A stretch of DNA of 12,889 nucleotides from JADFSZ01 sp022560555 [NCBI: PVC group bacterium] (GTDB taxonomy: Bacteria > GCA-001730085 > JADFSZ01). Positions 1 to 7,581 of the stretch are shown here, one piece after another. Under the pieces are notes generated by a model, which ran no database searches, was not told the DNA's origin, and saw only the letters and a program-made list of their open reading frames with translations. Within the stretch, counting starts at the first letter, position 1, and every line of letters starts with the position of its first letter. The translations under genes and the position numbers were made by a program. The DNA lies in the NCBI GenBank assembly GCA_022560555.1, contig JADFSZ010000030.1, forward strand, positions 1 through 12,889. The letters are read 5' to 3'.

Positions 1-5
1 AATAA

Positions 6-983
6 TTATACCGTCTTTTGAAGAATTTCTTTTGGCCCGGGCCCGGGCTCACTGATCAAAATCCCGACATGGGGTAAAGCTTCTTTGATCACCTGCGTGA
101 TTTTGGACACATCTTTTTCAAGGCAGAAAATCTTCACTTGAGCGCCCGCGTCCATGGTTTCCCATGCACCAATACTCTTTAGGCGCATTTCTTCGCAGCA
201 GCGAATGGCCACAAGGCTTTCGGGCTTCCAGTAAAGAATCGGGGGCTCCGACGAAAACATGGTTGCGAACATTTTTAAATAGCTTGAACGGATAAAAGGC
301 CCAAGGCTCTCAAGATCCTTGTTGGCCAAGGCGCTTAACGCTTTCGGAAAGATTTTTTCAGAATCAAGACACCACTCTCGGTAAAAAGGGCTTGTGAGGC
401 GCGCGCGTTCCATCGCCCCGCGTGACGAAATGGTTTTTGCCGTCTTGCTTATCTCAACAACAACAATGCGAAGTTCCGGCCAAAAATGTTCTTCGTGAAT
501 CTTGTCCGCATGCTCCGCATGCGATGGGAACGAAACAAACCCTCCAAATACAGCACGTGCCGCGGAGGCGGAGCCGATACGCGCTAACCCTGAAATAATA
601 TCAAGGCTGACCCCCGGATCCAGTAATTTACCAGCGCCAAAAGCCAAAGCTGCGAAACCCGATGATGAACTCGCAAGCCCGGCGGATGTGGGAAAGTTGT
701 TACGGCTGTAACAGGAAAAACAGTCTTTTGAGTCAAAATATTCTCGAAGAGAATCAAAAAATGGAGTGAAACGTTCAATGTCCACCGGAATATCGTTAAC
801 AACAACGGAATCTTTTTCGGATCGAGCCACCGTTGTTGTGGTCGTAAGATTTTTGAGGGTAATGCCGATGCTTGGGGTCGCGGGAAGATTTTTCTCAACG
901 TCGCTTTTCCCCCAGTATTTTATAAGAGCGAGATTTGGGGAAGCCTGGACAGTTATATTTTCCTGTGAAGTTCCATGTGTCAT
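6..983 (-). CDS. mvaD: Diphosphomevalonate decarboxylase (GHMP kinase family)
   Basis: This cytosolic enzyme carries out the ATP-dependent decarboxylation of mevalonate 5-diphosphate to isopentenyl diphosphate, the last committed step of the classical mevalonate pathway. The 325 residues are full length for the family. Visible signatures are NLALIKYWGK (17-26), the GHMP phosphate-binding loop PTSAGLASSSSGFAAL (98-113), an Arg before VFGGF (R143), and TMDAGAQVK (277-285), in which Asp278 matches the conserved catalytic aspartate of this family. These features argue for the diphosphomevalonate enzyme rather than a general GHMP kinase. The start codon overlaps the mvaA stop as ATGA (980-983), so the two are probably translationally coupled. 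The stop is only a few bases from the left edge; the operon probably continues there with mevalonate and phosphomevalonate kinases (inference). Confidence 0.95.
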   Translation of the reverse strand: MTHGTSQENITVQASPNLALIKYWGKSDVEKNLPATPSIGITLKNLTTTTTVARSEKDSVVVNDIPVDIERFTPFFDSLREYFDSKDCFSCYSRNNFPTSAGLASSSSGFAALAFGAGKLLDPGVSLDIISGLARIGSASAARAVFGGFVSFPSHAEHADKIHEEHFWPELRIVVVEISKTAKTISSRGAMERARLTSPFYREWCLDSEKIFPKALSALANKDLESLGPFIRSSYLKMFATMFSSEPPILYWKPESLVAIRCCEEMRLKSIGAWETMDAGAQVKIFCLEKDVSKITQVIKEALPHVGILISEPGPGPKEILQKTV

Positions 984-2245
984 TCTTTGCCCCGGATATC
1001 ATCGAGAAGTTTTGTCGCGGCTTTGGCCGCGAGGGTTCCGGACTCCCACATCTTCTTCACAAGTACTTTGATTTCTTTTCCGCGCGCGCCAACCATATAC
1101 GCGATACGGGACGCGTGCAGTTTCATGTGCCCTTGCTGAATCCCTTCAGAAACAAGGGCCAACAAGGCTGCTAGATTTTGCGCCAGGCCCAATGCTGCCG
1201 CGATGCGGCATAAAATCTGCGCGTCAGGATTGCCGAGAATTTTCATGGAGGTTTGACACCCGGGATGCATGGTAACCGCGCCGCCGACAGTTCCTAAAGG
1301 AAGAGGAATTTCCAAAGAGCCTTCCAAATTCCCGTCTTTGACTTCAAAACGGGAAAGCGCTTTATAAGCTCCGCTTATGGACGCATAATGATGAGCGGCC
1401 GACTCAACGGCACGGGTATCATTGCCGGTGGCTAGTGTCAAAGCGACAATGCCGTTCATGATTCCCTTATTATGAGTAACGGCACGGGAAGGGGCTTCGA
1501 GCGCTAGGTGAGATGCCAGCTCAATTTTGGAGGAAATCTCGCTGCCGAGAAAATCTTTATAGCGTAAAAACCGAAAAGGAACGCGAAAACTTGCGCCGGC
1601 CCGACGGTGCGGAGCCGTATTCGTTAAAATCGACATGAGGATTTTCCCTCCGCTGATCTTTTCAATCATAGAGCGGATTTTTTCAGCCGCGGTATTAACA
1701 ACGTTAGCTCCCATGGCGTCGCGCACATCAATATCAATGTTCACGTTCACAAGCCCTGTGACGGGAAGCCGTGTGACTTCAAGGCCTCGATATCCGCCGC
1801 CGCGCGCCTTCATCGACGGCATGGATTTATCCAATTCATTTCCGATTTCCACGGAGGCGAGATAAATTTTTTCTTCCTCGCCGGCAGGAACACCTTCAAT
1901 GTACAATTGGGCCGTCATAACCGGATCTGTGGCCCATGTGTGAAATCCGCCTCCGGCCGCAACGATACGGGCGCCGTGGGATGCGGCCGCGATAACCGAG
2001 GGTTCTTCTGTTGCCATCGGAACAGAATATTCTCTCTGGTCAATGAGAAACCCGGTGGCCAATCCGAGGGGAACCGGAAAAAGGCCGATTCCGGATTCAA
2101 TCATCACGTCCGTCACTTCCAGGTAAGAGTTTTTGCCGTCAATCGCTTCCATTTCTTTTTCTGTTAAATGAAATGCGCTTTTCAGATGATCTCGTCTTTC
2201 CTGGATCGGCATTTTTCTAAAATTTTTTGGGAAACCGTTATTCAT
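980..2245 (-). CDS. mvaA: Hydroxymethylglutaryl-CoA reductase, class II (degradative-type)
   Basis: This enzyme interconverts HMG-CoA and mevalonate with NAD(P)H. The 421 residues match the soluble class II bacterial form, with no membrane domain. Catalytic residues can be placed against the Pseudomonas mevalonii enzyme: Glu80/81 in ATEEPSV, Lys260 in THNKGIMNG, Asp276 in GNDTRA, and His377 in GHMKLHASRI. The DAMGANVVNT segment (176-185) is the nucleotide-binding stretch. Automatic annotation often says 'degradative', but here the gene lies between fni and mvaD, so a biosynthetic role is the better reading. The gap to fni is 24 bases and the gene overlaps mvaD by 4 bases. No clear Shine-Dalgarno precedes the ATG at 2245. 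Cofactor preference cannot be read from the sequence with confidence. Confidence 0.95.
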   Translation of the reverse strand: MNNGFPKNFRKMPIQERRDHLKSAFHLTEKEMEAIDGKNSYLEVTDVMIESGIGLFPVPLGLATGFLIDQREYSVPMATEEPSVIAAASHGARIVAAGGGFHTWATDPVMTAQLYIEGVPAGEEEKIYLASVEIGNELDKSMPSMKARGGGYRGLEVTRLPVTGLVNVNIDIDVRDAMGANVVNTAAEKIRSMIEKISGGKILMSILTNTAPHRRAGASFRVPFRFLRYKDFLGSEISSKIELASHLALEAPSRAVTHNKGIMNGIVALTLATGNDTRAVESAAHHYASISGAYKALSRFEVKDGNLEGSLEIPLPLGTVGGAVTMHPGCQTSMKILGNPDAQILCRIAAALGLAQNLAALLALVSEGIQQGHMKLHASRIAYMVGARGKEIKVLVKKMWESGTLAAKAATKLLDDIRGKE

Positions 2246-2269
2246 AAGTTCGGTAAATGGTAATTAGAT

Positions 2270-3409
2270 TTACATTCCTTCCGCTTTTTTTATTTGTTCC
2301 ACATTGGATATAAAACTTGTCTCACGCCAGATCTTGTCGGCCGTCACATCTTTTAATGTTTTAGAAGACGTCAGAAGCATAACAGAACGAATCACTTTTT
2401 CAATCCCTTCAATACGCCGTATCACAGCTTCAACGCCGCCGGACAACACGTCGCGGATGAATATGCCGGCTAGCCCTCCCATCTTCGAGCCCAGAGCGAT
2501 GGATTTCATGAGATCCATTCCGGACTTTAAGCCGCCGGATGCCAAAACGCGGCCCGACATGGACCCGACACTATCCAACACATACGCCGTCGGAAGCCCC
2601 CAGTCCGTAAACTCGTTTGCCAATTGTTCCTCGTTTTTGTTAAGACGCTGAGCTTCGACAAGAACCCAATTCGTTCCTCCGGCGCCGGCAATATCAACAT
2701 ATTTGACCCCCATGTTGAGGAGCGTTTTAATCTGATGGGGACGAATGCCAAAACCTGTTTCTTTGACAATGACCGGGAGGGGACATGTCTTCACGGTTTG
2801 TTGGATAGCCCCAAGCAAACCTCGAAAATCGGTGTCGCCGCCGGGCTGAAAAAGTTCTTGTCCGGGATTAAGATGAATGACCAGCGCGTGGGCTTGAAGC
2901 TTCTCTAATAATTTATAGAGTTTTGTGTTGTCATCACCGCGCACTTGTACAGCGCCGATATTTGCCAGTATGGGAACATGGGGCGCGTAAGGCTTAATAT
3001 GAAAATGTTCAAATAAATTTTCTTGTTCTAACAGAACACGAATGGAACCTAATCCAACAGGAATATTTTTTGCTTCTGCCGCTTCGGCTAATTTACGGTT
3101 AGCCGTCATTCCTTGAGCAGATCCGCCCGTCATGCATGAAATAAAAAGCGGCAACGATACACGCTGACCTAAAAACTCGCAAGAACTATCAATATCTTCC
3201 ATGCTTAATTCGGGCAACGCATCATGGATAAAATGAACCCCCTCAAAACCACTCACAATCCCTGATTGAATGGAGGCAGCATCCGTATGACAAATATCCA
3301 AATGACTTTGTTTGCGATCCGAGATGTCAAGTTGATCCGAAGTTCCGGACGAATTGAGATTTTTATTCGCGGAAGAGGTACTCACGGTAACCATCCTCTC
3401 TAATCCCAT
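2270..3409 (-). CDS. fni: Type 2 isopentenyl-diphosphate delta-isomerase (FMN-dependent)
   Basis: This enzyme interconverts isopentenyl and dimethylallyl diphosphate using reduced FMN and Mg2+. Family marks are the N-terminal SDRKQSHLDIC stretch (30-40), SCMTGG (90-95), the HLNPGQELFQPGGD segment, VKETGFGI, and the flavin-phosphate region AGAGGTNW and SGGLKSG. At 379 residues it is longer than the usual ~330-350 because about 29 residues precede the conserved start. The start is uncertain. ATG 3409 and ATG 3394 have no usable ribosome site, whereas GTG 3385 has GAGAGG (3395-3400) at 9-base spacing. The gene overlaps the end of mvaS by 47 bases, or 23 if GTG is used, which suggests coupled translation. 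Type 2 isomerase is the usual partner of bacterial mevalonate pathways. Confidence 0.94.
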   Translation of the reverse strand: MGLERMVTVSTSSANKNLNSSGTSDQLDISDRKQSHLDICHTDAASIQSGIVSGFEGVHFIHDALPELSMEDIDSSCEFLGQRVSLPLFISCMTGGSAQGMTANRKLAEAAEAKNIPVGLGSIRVLLEQENLFEHFHIKPYAPHVPILANIGAVQVRGDDNTKLYKLLEKLQAHALVIHLNPGQELFQPGGDTDFRGLLGAIQQTVKTCPLPVIVKETGFGIRPHQIKTLLNMGVKYVDIAGAGGTNWVLVEAQRLNKNEEQLANEFTDWGLPTAYVLDSVGSMSGRVLASGGLKSGMDLMKSIALGSKMGGLAGIFIRDVLSGGVEAVIRRIEGIEKVIRSVMLLTSSKTLKDVTADKIWRETSFISNVEQIKKAEGM

Positions 3410-4658
3410 TTAAATAAAATGACCCTGAGCTCACGGAAGGGATGGCGGACTGAAGAAGTGGTAAATACGTTGAACGGTTAAACCGATCAGTGGAAAGCCA
3501 TTGCTCATAATCGGTGAATGATGCTTCATTTCCGTTGGCAAGAAGTCCTTCAAGATCCCATTTTTCAATGACCTCGGGCGCTTTTGGAGCCACTTTTCCG
3601 GACACCACGAGCATGGTGTTCCCGGATCCATAGGATGCCAAAAGAACCTTTTTTCCGATAATATCCGAGCCCAGCTCTTTATAACGATCTTTGAGAAGAA
3701 AAGCTAAAGGCATAAACAAGGCGCCGGAATAAAGATTCCCGCTTTTGGAAGCCGGCTGGATGAGAGCCTGGAATCCCCGACGATCAAGGAAATCAGTCGC
3801 TTCTTGTTTGCTCAGTCCGAGAATTTTATGTAAAAGATGTCGCATGGCTTCCATGGGCAAACTTTTGTAGGGAACATGGAGAACAAAAAGGTCGGTTGAT
3901 TCTAAAACCTCTTTGGGGTCTAATTTTCTTCGAAGGCTATGATCTTTGAGTGCCGCCTCAAGGCCCTCGATATAACAACGAAGGGAAAAACGACCCTTCA
4001 CTTTGGCCGTATCAGAACCAATAGGACGAAAAAAATCATCCACATCTCTCGAACTGTATCCGACGGTGGAAAGATCTAGTTCAATCAACTTTGGATTTTT
4101 TTCAACCAGCATAGCCACGGCCCCTGCCCCTTGAGTGATTTCGGCCGTTGTCGAAGGCTCGTATTTAGCAACATCGGTGCAGACAACAATACCGTTTTCA
4201 TTAAAATTGTTGTTGTTCATAGAGAGCATGGCCCCAACACCGACAAGAGAAATGGTTCCTCCGGCACATGCATGTTGTATTTGGTAGGTAGAAATGGATT
4301 GAGGGATTTTGAATCCGGCGCGCTGAAGGAGACCTTCAATGTAGGCGGCAATGGGTTTTGAAAAATCTATCGTTGTTTCAGTGCCGACAGCGATATATCG
4401 AAGTCCGGATAAATTTGCGTCCGGGTTCGAACGAATCAATTTCGCCATGGCTTCAGCGCCCATGGTGACCGTGTCTTCCCACGTGTCGGGAAAACGCATG
4501 GACTCTTGTCCTGTGTATTCCATCGCGCGACGGATTGTTTTTGCAACCCGAGGATCCGTTTTCCCGTTTTCCCGCTTCCGAACAATGGCTTCAAGGCTGA
4601 TGCAAGGTTTCGGAAGATAGATCGCGATATCACTTATACCAATAGGCGTCATTTTCAT
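3363..4658 (-). CDS. mvaS: Hydroxymethylglutaryl-CoA synthase
   Basis: This enzyme condenses acetyl-CoA with acetoacetyl-CoA to give HMG-CoA, the entry to the mevalonate pathway. It has the thiolase fold, and the 431 residues are slightly longer than many bacterial MvaS proteins. Visible active-site parts are the nucleophile Cys131 in QHACAGGT (128-135), Glu61 in TWEDTVTMGAEA (59-70) as the likely general base, and His261 in LHVPYKS (260-266). ASYGSGNTM (341-349) is the conserved C-terminal glycine/serine loop. It is the first gene of the minus-strand operon, and its 3' end overlaps fni. No Shine-Dalgarno is seen before ATG 4658 or the alternative ATG 4652. A sigma70-like promoter lies about 130 bases upstream. 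Confidence 0.95.
   Translation of the reverse strand: MKMTPIGISDIAIYLPKPCISLEAIVRKRENGKTDPRVAKTIRRAMEYTGQESMRFPDTWEDTVTMGAEAMAKLIRSNPDANLSGLRYIAVGTETTIDFSKPIAAYIEGLLQRAGFKIPQSISTYQIQHACAGGTISLVGVGAMLSMNNNNFNENGIVVCTDVAKYEPSTTAEITQGAGAVAMLVEKNPKLIELDLSTVGYSSRDVDDFFRPIGSDTAKVKGRFSLRCYIEGLEAALKDHSLRRKLDPKEVLESTDLFVLHVPYKSLPMEAMRHLLHKILGLSKQEATDFLDRRGFQALIQPASKSGNLYSGALFMPLAFLLKDRYKELGSDIIGKKVLLASYGSGNTMLVVSGKVAPKAPEVIEKWDLEGLLANGNEASFTDYEQWLSTDRFNRSTYLPLLQSAIPSVSSGSFYLNGIREDGYREYLFRE
3395..3400 (-). promoter_or_regulatory. Possible ribosome binding site for an internal GTG start of fni
   Basis: GAGAGG on the minus strand lies 9 bases before GTG 3385 but directly touches ATG 3394, so it cannot serve that ATG. 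It therefore favours the shorter GTG-initiated isomerase. ATG 3409 lies upstream of this site. It has no Shine-Dalgarno, but mvaS and mvaA in the same operon also lack one, so the choice stays open. Confidence 0.4.
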
Positions 4659-4791
4659 GATGTGTTTAGCTTGCTTACATTGCGTTATGGGTTTCTTCTA
4701 GTTTCTTAGCATGGCATGAACTGTATTTATATATTAAATATGCAAAATGACCGGCCGTAACGGATAATTCGATACAAACCGAAGAGGATAA

Positions 4792-4820
4792 AGGATAAAT
4801 CAAAGCTCTTGAAAAGTCAA
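4792..4820 (-). promoter_or_regulatory. Predicted sigma70-like promoter of the mevalonate operon
   Basis: On the minus strand TTGACT (4815-4820) and TATCCT (4792-4797) are separated by 17 bases, matching the sigma70 consensus at 5/6 and 4/6 positions. Transcription would start near 4785 and leave a leader of about 125 bases before mvaS. This is a consensus match only. Confidence 0.5.
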
Positions 4821-4944
4821 CATTTGATTGTATCCTTCGGACATTGGAGTACGAACAATACAGCCTTAAGTTAATTATTAAAAGCATTTTAAGCCGTTCT
4901 TATTAATAATATTGATGTTGCGAGTTATAGATGATAGGATTGAC

Positions 4945-4974
4945 TTGACAAAATCACCCAATTTCGCATATGCT
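4945..4974 (+). promoter_or_regulatory. Predicted sigma70-like promoter of leuCD
   Basis: A perfect -35 TTGACA (4945-4950) is followed after 18 bases by TATGCT (4969-4974, 4/6). Transcription would begin near 4981, giving a leader of about 65 bases. The leader contains only a weak 4-bp hairpin (cggt/accg near 5010) and no attenuator-like structure. Confidence 0.6.
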
Positions 4975-5045
4975 AAAGGCCGCTTTGATAGAACGTCTGT
5001 GGCGCTCTCGGTGGAACCGGAACAAAAATCAAAGGAAATGGCAAT

Positions 5046-6458
5046 ATGGCTCTGAAAAAGAATATTTATGAAAAAATCTGGGATATGCATCTTGTTTATG
5101 AAGAACCGGGGCGCGATGCCATTATCTACATCGATACTCATTTTGTTCATGAAGTGACCTCCCCACAAGCCTTCGAGAGCCTACGTCTAAGCAAACGTTC
5201 TGTTCGAAGGCCTCAAAAAACATTTGCCACCATGGATCACAATGTTCCGACTTCGGACAGGAGCGCCCCGATCAAAGACGTTTTATCGAAAAAGCAAATC
5301 GAGACGCTCAGAAATAACTGCCATGAATTTGACGTCACATTGTTTGATATGGATACGATACAAAGCGGGATTGTTCATATCATAGGACCCGAGCTTGGCA
5401 TCACACATCCGGGGGCAACCATCGTTTGCGGGGATTCTCACACATCAACACACGGGGCCTTTGGGGCGCTTGCGTTCGGCATCGGAACAAGTGAAGTTGA
5501 ACATGTGCTTGCGACTCAGACATTGACTCAAAAAAAATCAAAAACGTTTGAAATCCGTATTAACGGAAAACGTCCATCGGGGGTTACGGCTAAAGATGTG
5601 ATCCTTGCCGTTATCGGAAAAATCGGAACAGCCGGAGCCACGGGATATGTTGTTGAATACACAGGAGAAGTGATTCGTGACTTTAATTTGGAAGAAAGAA
5701 TGACGGTGTGCAACATGTCGATCGAAGCCGGCGCGCGTGCCGGCCTCATTTCTCCGGATGACAAAACGTGCGACTATCTGAAAGAGAGAAAGTATATTCC
5801 TCAAGACGAGACATGGGAAAAGCTAACATCAAAATGGAAAAACTTCGCCTCAGACGAAGGCGCGGTCTATGATAAAACAATGGAATTGTTTGTCGACCAA
5901 CTTGAGCCGCAAATCACTTGGGGGACAACTCCCGAGCAGGTCACAAGCATTAATGGATCGACACCGGATCTTAGCCGTATTAAAGATCCAAACAAACGGA
6001 AAGCGGTCAAAAAAGCGCTCCAATATATGGGTCTGAATGAAAATATGCCTTTAAAAGGATTAAAAGTGGATCGAGTCTTTATCGGTTCATGCACGAATAG
6101 CCGGATGAGCGATTTGCGTGAAGCGAGTAAAGTTGTCAAAGGGTACAAAACACATAGTACTGTAAATGCCATGGTGGTTCCCGGAAGTCAATCTGTAAAA
6201 AAAATGGCGGAAGAAGAGGGACTTGATAAAATATTTAAAGAGGCCGGATTTGATTGGAGAGAATCGGGCTGCTCGATGTGTCTTGGGATGAATCCGGATC
6301 AGTTGAGAGCCGAGGAAAGATGCGCATCAACGTCTAATAGAAATTTTGAAGGACGACAAGGCAAGGGGGGCCGCACGCATCTCGTGAGTCCCGTGATGGC
6401 CGCGGCCGCGGCGATTAAAGGAAGCTTTGTCGATATCCGGGAATGGAAGTACAAATAG
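5046..6458 (+). CDS. leuC: 3-isopropylmalate dehydratase large subunit
   Basis: This is the catalytic [4Fe-4S] subunit of isopropylmalate isomerase, which converts 2-isopropylmalate to 3-isopropylmalate in leucine synthesis. The 470 residues match the bacterial type 1 large subunit. The three cluster ligands are visible: Cys349 in IGSCTNSR and Cys409 and Cys412 in GCSMCLGMNPD. Other aconitase-family segments are MDHNVPTSD (63-71), GDSHTSTHGAFGALAFGIG (129-147), and SNRNFEGRQG (430-439). The ribosome site AAAGGAAA (5031-5038) fits ATG 5046. leuD follows 37 bases after the stop, giving the usual heterodimer pair. leuA and leuB are not in the window, so the pathway must be completed elsewhere. 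Confidence 0.97.
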   Translation: MALKKNIYEKIWDMHLVYEEPGRDAIIYIDTHFVHEVTSPQAFESLRLSKRSVRRPQKTFATMDHNVPTSDRSAPIKDVLSKKQIETLRNNCHEFDVTLFDMDTIQSGIVHIIGPELGITHPGATIVCGDSHTSTHGAFGALAFGIGTSEVEHVLATQTLTQKKSKTFEIRINGKRPSGVTAKDVILAVIGKIGTAGATGYVVEYTGEVIRDFNLEERMTVCNMSIEAGARAGLISPDDKTCDYLKERKYIPQDETWEKLTSKWKNFASDEGAVYDKTMELFVDQLEPQITWGTTPEQVTSINGSTPDLSRIKDPNKRKAVKKALQYMGLNENMPLKGLKVDRVFIGSCTNSRMSDLREASKVVKGYKTHSTVNAMVVPGSQSVKKMAEEEGLDKIFKEAGFDWRESGCSMCLGMNPDQLRAEERCASTSNRNFEGRQGKGGRTHLVSPVMAAAAAIKGSFVDIREWKYK

Positions 6459-6483
6459 TTAAAAAGACACACGTGAACAAATC

Positions 6484-6488
6484 GGAGA
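6484..6488 (+). promoter_or_regulatory. Ribosome binding site deciding the leuD start
   Basis: GGAGA lies 7 bases before ATG 6496 but only one base before the in-frame TTG at 6490. The spacing supports ATG 6496 as the true start and rejects the longer TTG form. Confidence 0.75.
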
Positions 6489-6495
6489 TTTGACG

Positions 6496-7089
6496 ATGCG
6501 GTCCTTTACAACTTTAGAAGGAATTGTGGCTCCGCTTGAAGACTTGAATGTGGATACGGATCAAATTATCCCGAAACAGTTTTTAAAGCGGATTGAAAAG
6601 ACAGGGTTCGGAAAATTTTTGTTTTACGACTGGAGATATTTACCCAACGGCAAACTCAATCCGGATTTTGAAATGAATCACCCCCGCTACAAGGAAGCTT
6701 CCATCCTTCTCGCGAAGGAGAATTTTGGATGCGGATCTTCCCGGGAGCACGCCCCCTGGGCCTTGGATGATTATGGCATTAAATGTCTCTTGGCGCCGTC
6801 CTTCGCGGATATTTTCTATAACAATTGCTTTAATAACGGGATTCTTCCCATTGTCCTGGATTATCCTCTGATTGAAGAGCTTTTCAAAAATGTCAGACAG
6901 ATAGAAGACTTTAGGCTATCTATTGATTTACCAAATCAGCGGATTAAAAAACCTGATGGCAAAACAATCTCTTTTGATATTGATTCCTTTCGCAAACACT
7001 GCCTTGTCAACGGACTTGATCCTATCGGGCTGACTCTCGAACACGAAGAAAAAATCACCGAGTATGAAAAAGAACATGGGATACTATAA
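6496..7089 (+). CDS. leuD: 3-isopropylmalate dehydratase small subunit
   Basis: This is the swivelling-domain partner of LeuC, which completes the active site of isopropylmalate isomerase. From ATG 6496 it is 197 residues, close to the ~200 of the proteobacterial form. Recognisable segments are [14 protein letters not shown] (18-31), [15 protein letters not shown] (76-90), which contacts the substrate carboxylates, and [18 protein letters not shown] (101-118). The TTG two codons upstream is less likely because its ribosome site would be too close. It is co-transcribed with leuC. An 89-base gap with a possible promoter separates it from the next gene, and I saw no terminator hairpin after its stop. 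Confidence 0.96.
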   Translation: MRSFTTLEGIVAPLEDLNVDTDQIIPKQFLKRIEKTGFGKFLFYDWRYLPNGKLNPDFEMNHPRYKEASILLAKENFGCGSSREHAPWALDDYGIKCLLAPSFADIFYNNCFNNGILPIVLDYPLIEELFKNVRQIEDFRLSIDLPNQRIKKPDGKTISFDIDSFRKHCLVNGLDPIGLTLEHEEKITEYEKEHGIL

Positions 7090-7097
7090 ACAACGCC

Positions 7098-7126
7098 TTG
7101 ACAAATCTTATAGATATCCATGAAAT
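7098..7126 (+). promoter_or_regulatory. Possible promoter for the gloA-dinB-radical SAM run
   Basis: TTGACA (7098-7103) is perfect for a -35 box. The best -10 at 17 bases is TGAAAT (7121-7126), which matches 4/6. It lies in the 89-base gap after leuD. No LexA-type CTG-N10-CAG operator was seen here, so SOS control of the downstream dinB is not supported by sequence. Confidence 0.35.
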
Positions 7127-7165
7127 ACGTTGTCTTACGCATGGATTATGACGTTAGAACTTAAG

Positions 7166-7171
7166 AGGAGG
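7166..7171 (+). promoter_or_regulatory. Strong ribosome binding site of gloA
   Basis: A full AGGAGG sits 7 bases before ATG 7179. It is the strongest Shine-Dalgarno in the window and suggests high translation of the glyoxalase. Confidence 0.8.
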
Positions 7172-7178
7172 ATAAGAC

Positions 7179-7562
7179 ATGAGATTGTTGCATATCATGC
7201 TGCGTGTGAAAAATCTTGATGAATCAATAGAATTTTATACAAAGCATCTCGGCATGAAACTCTTGCGCAAAAATGATTATCCGGAAGGGAAATTCACCCT
7301 GGCCTTTTTGGGATACAAAAGTGAAGGGGAGGAAACCGTTTTAGAACTCACTTACAATTGGGACGTACATCAATACAACCTGGGTTCGGCTTATGGGCAT
7401 ATCGCGATTGGCGTGAATAATATTTATAGCACATGCGAACAGATGAAACGTGACGGGGTCAATGTGATAAGAGCCCCCGGCCCTATGAAGCACGGGCGCA
7501 CAGTGCTAGCTTTTATTGAAGATCCCAATGGATACAAGATAGAACTCCTGGAACGTACATAA
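7179..7562 (+). CDS. gloA: Lactoylglutathione lyase (glyoxalase I)
   Basis: This VOC-superfamily metalloenzyme isomerises the hemithioacetal of methylglyoxal and a thiol cofactor to the lactoyl thioester, detoxifying methylglyoxal in the cytosol. At 127 residues it is the short bacterial type. All four metal ligands fall at the same numbers as in the E. coli enzyme: His5, Glu56, His74 and Glu122. The lack of the extra loops of Zn-type enzymes suggests Ni/Co activation (inference from family knowledge). The C-terminal [12 protein letters not shown] block is typical. The gene has a very strong ribosome site and is followed 19 bases later by the secreted repeat protein. Glutathione as the thiol is assumed and not shown by the window. 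Confidence 0.94.
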   Translation: MRLLHIMLRVKNLDESIEFYTKHLGMKLLRKNDYPEGKFTLAFLGYKSEGEETVLELTYNWDVHQYNLGSAYGHIAIGVNNIYSTCEQMKRDGVNVIRAPGPMKHGRTVLAFIEDPNGYKIELLERT

Positions 7563-7581
7563 ACGAAGAAATCCTTGCCTT

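Larger units (their letters stand above)
4659..5045. other. Divergent intergenic region between mvaS and leuC
   Basis: These 387 bases contain no supported gene. They are AT-rich near 4720-4740 and 4860-4915. They hold one outward-facing sigma70-like promoter for each side (4792-4820 minus, 4945-4974 plus), plus a perfect tandem 7-base repeat, ggataaa twice at 4786-4799, that overlaps the minus-strand -10. The two -35 boxes are about 125 bases apart, so the promoters do not overlap. I saw no tRNA, no T-box and no leucine-rich leader peptide. Confidence 0.6.

Noticed and set aside
36-48. GGCCCGGGCCCGGG palindromic stretch near the left edge
   Set aside because: It lies within mvaD and encodes the conserved Pro-Gly-Pro-Gly C-terminal segment, so codon choice explains it.
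4675-5168. Two minus-strand frames of 70 and 96 residues in and across the mvaS-leuC gap
   Set aside because: They lack ribosome sites and family features. One overlaps the leuC start and both overlap the predicted promoters.
6490-6495. TTG start for leuD two codons upstream
   Set aside because: GGAGA would be only one base away from the TTG, while ATG 6496 has normal spacing.
7090-7178. LexA/SOS operator before the dinB run
   Set aside because: No CTGT-N8-ACAG-like or other clear LexA palindrome was seen. The acaacg/cgttgt repeat (7090-7133) is too far apart and too short.
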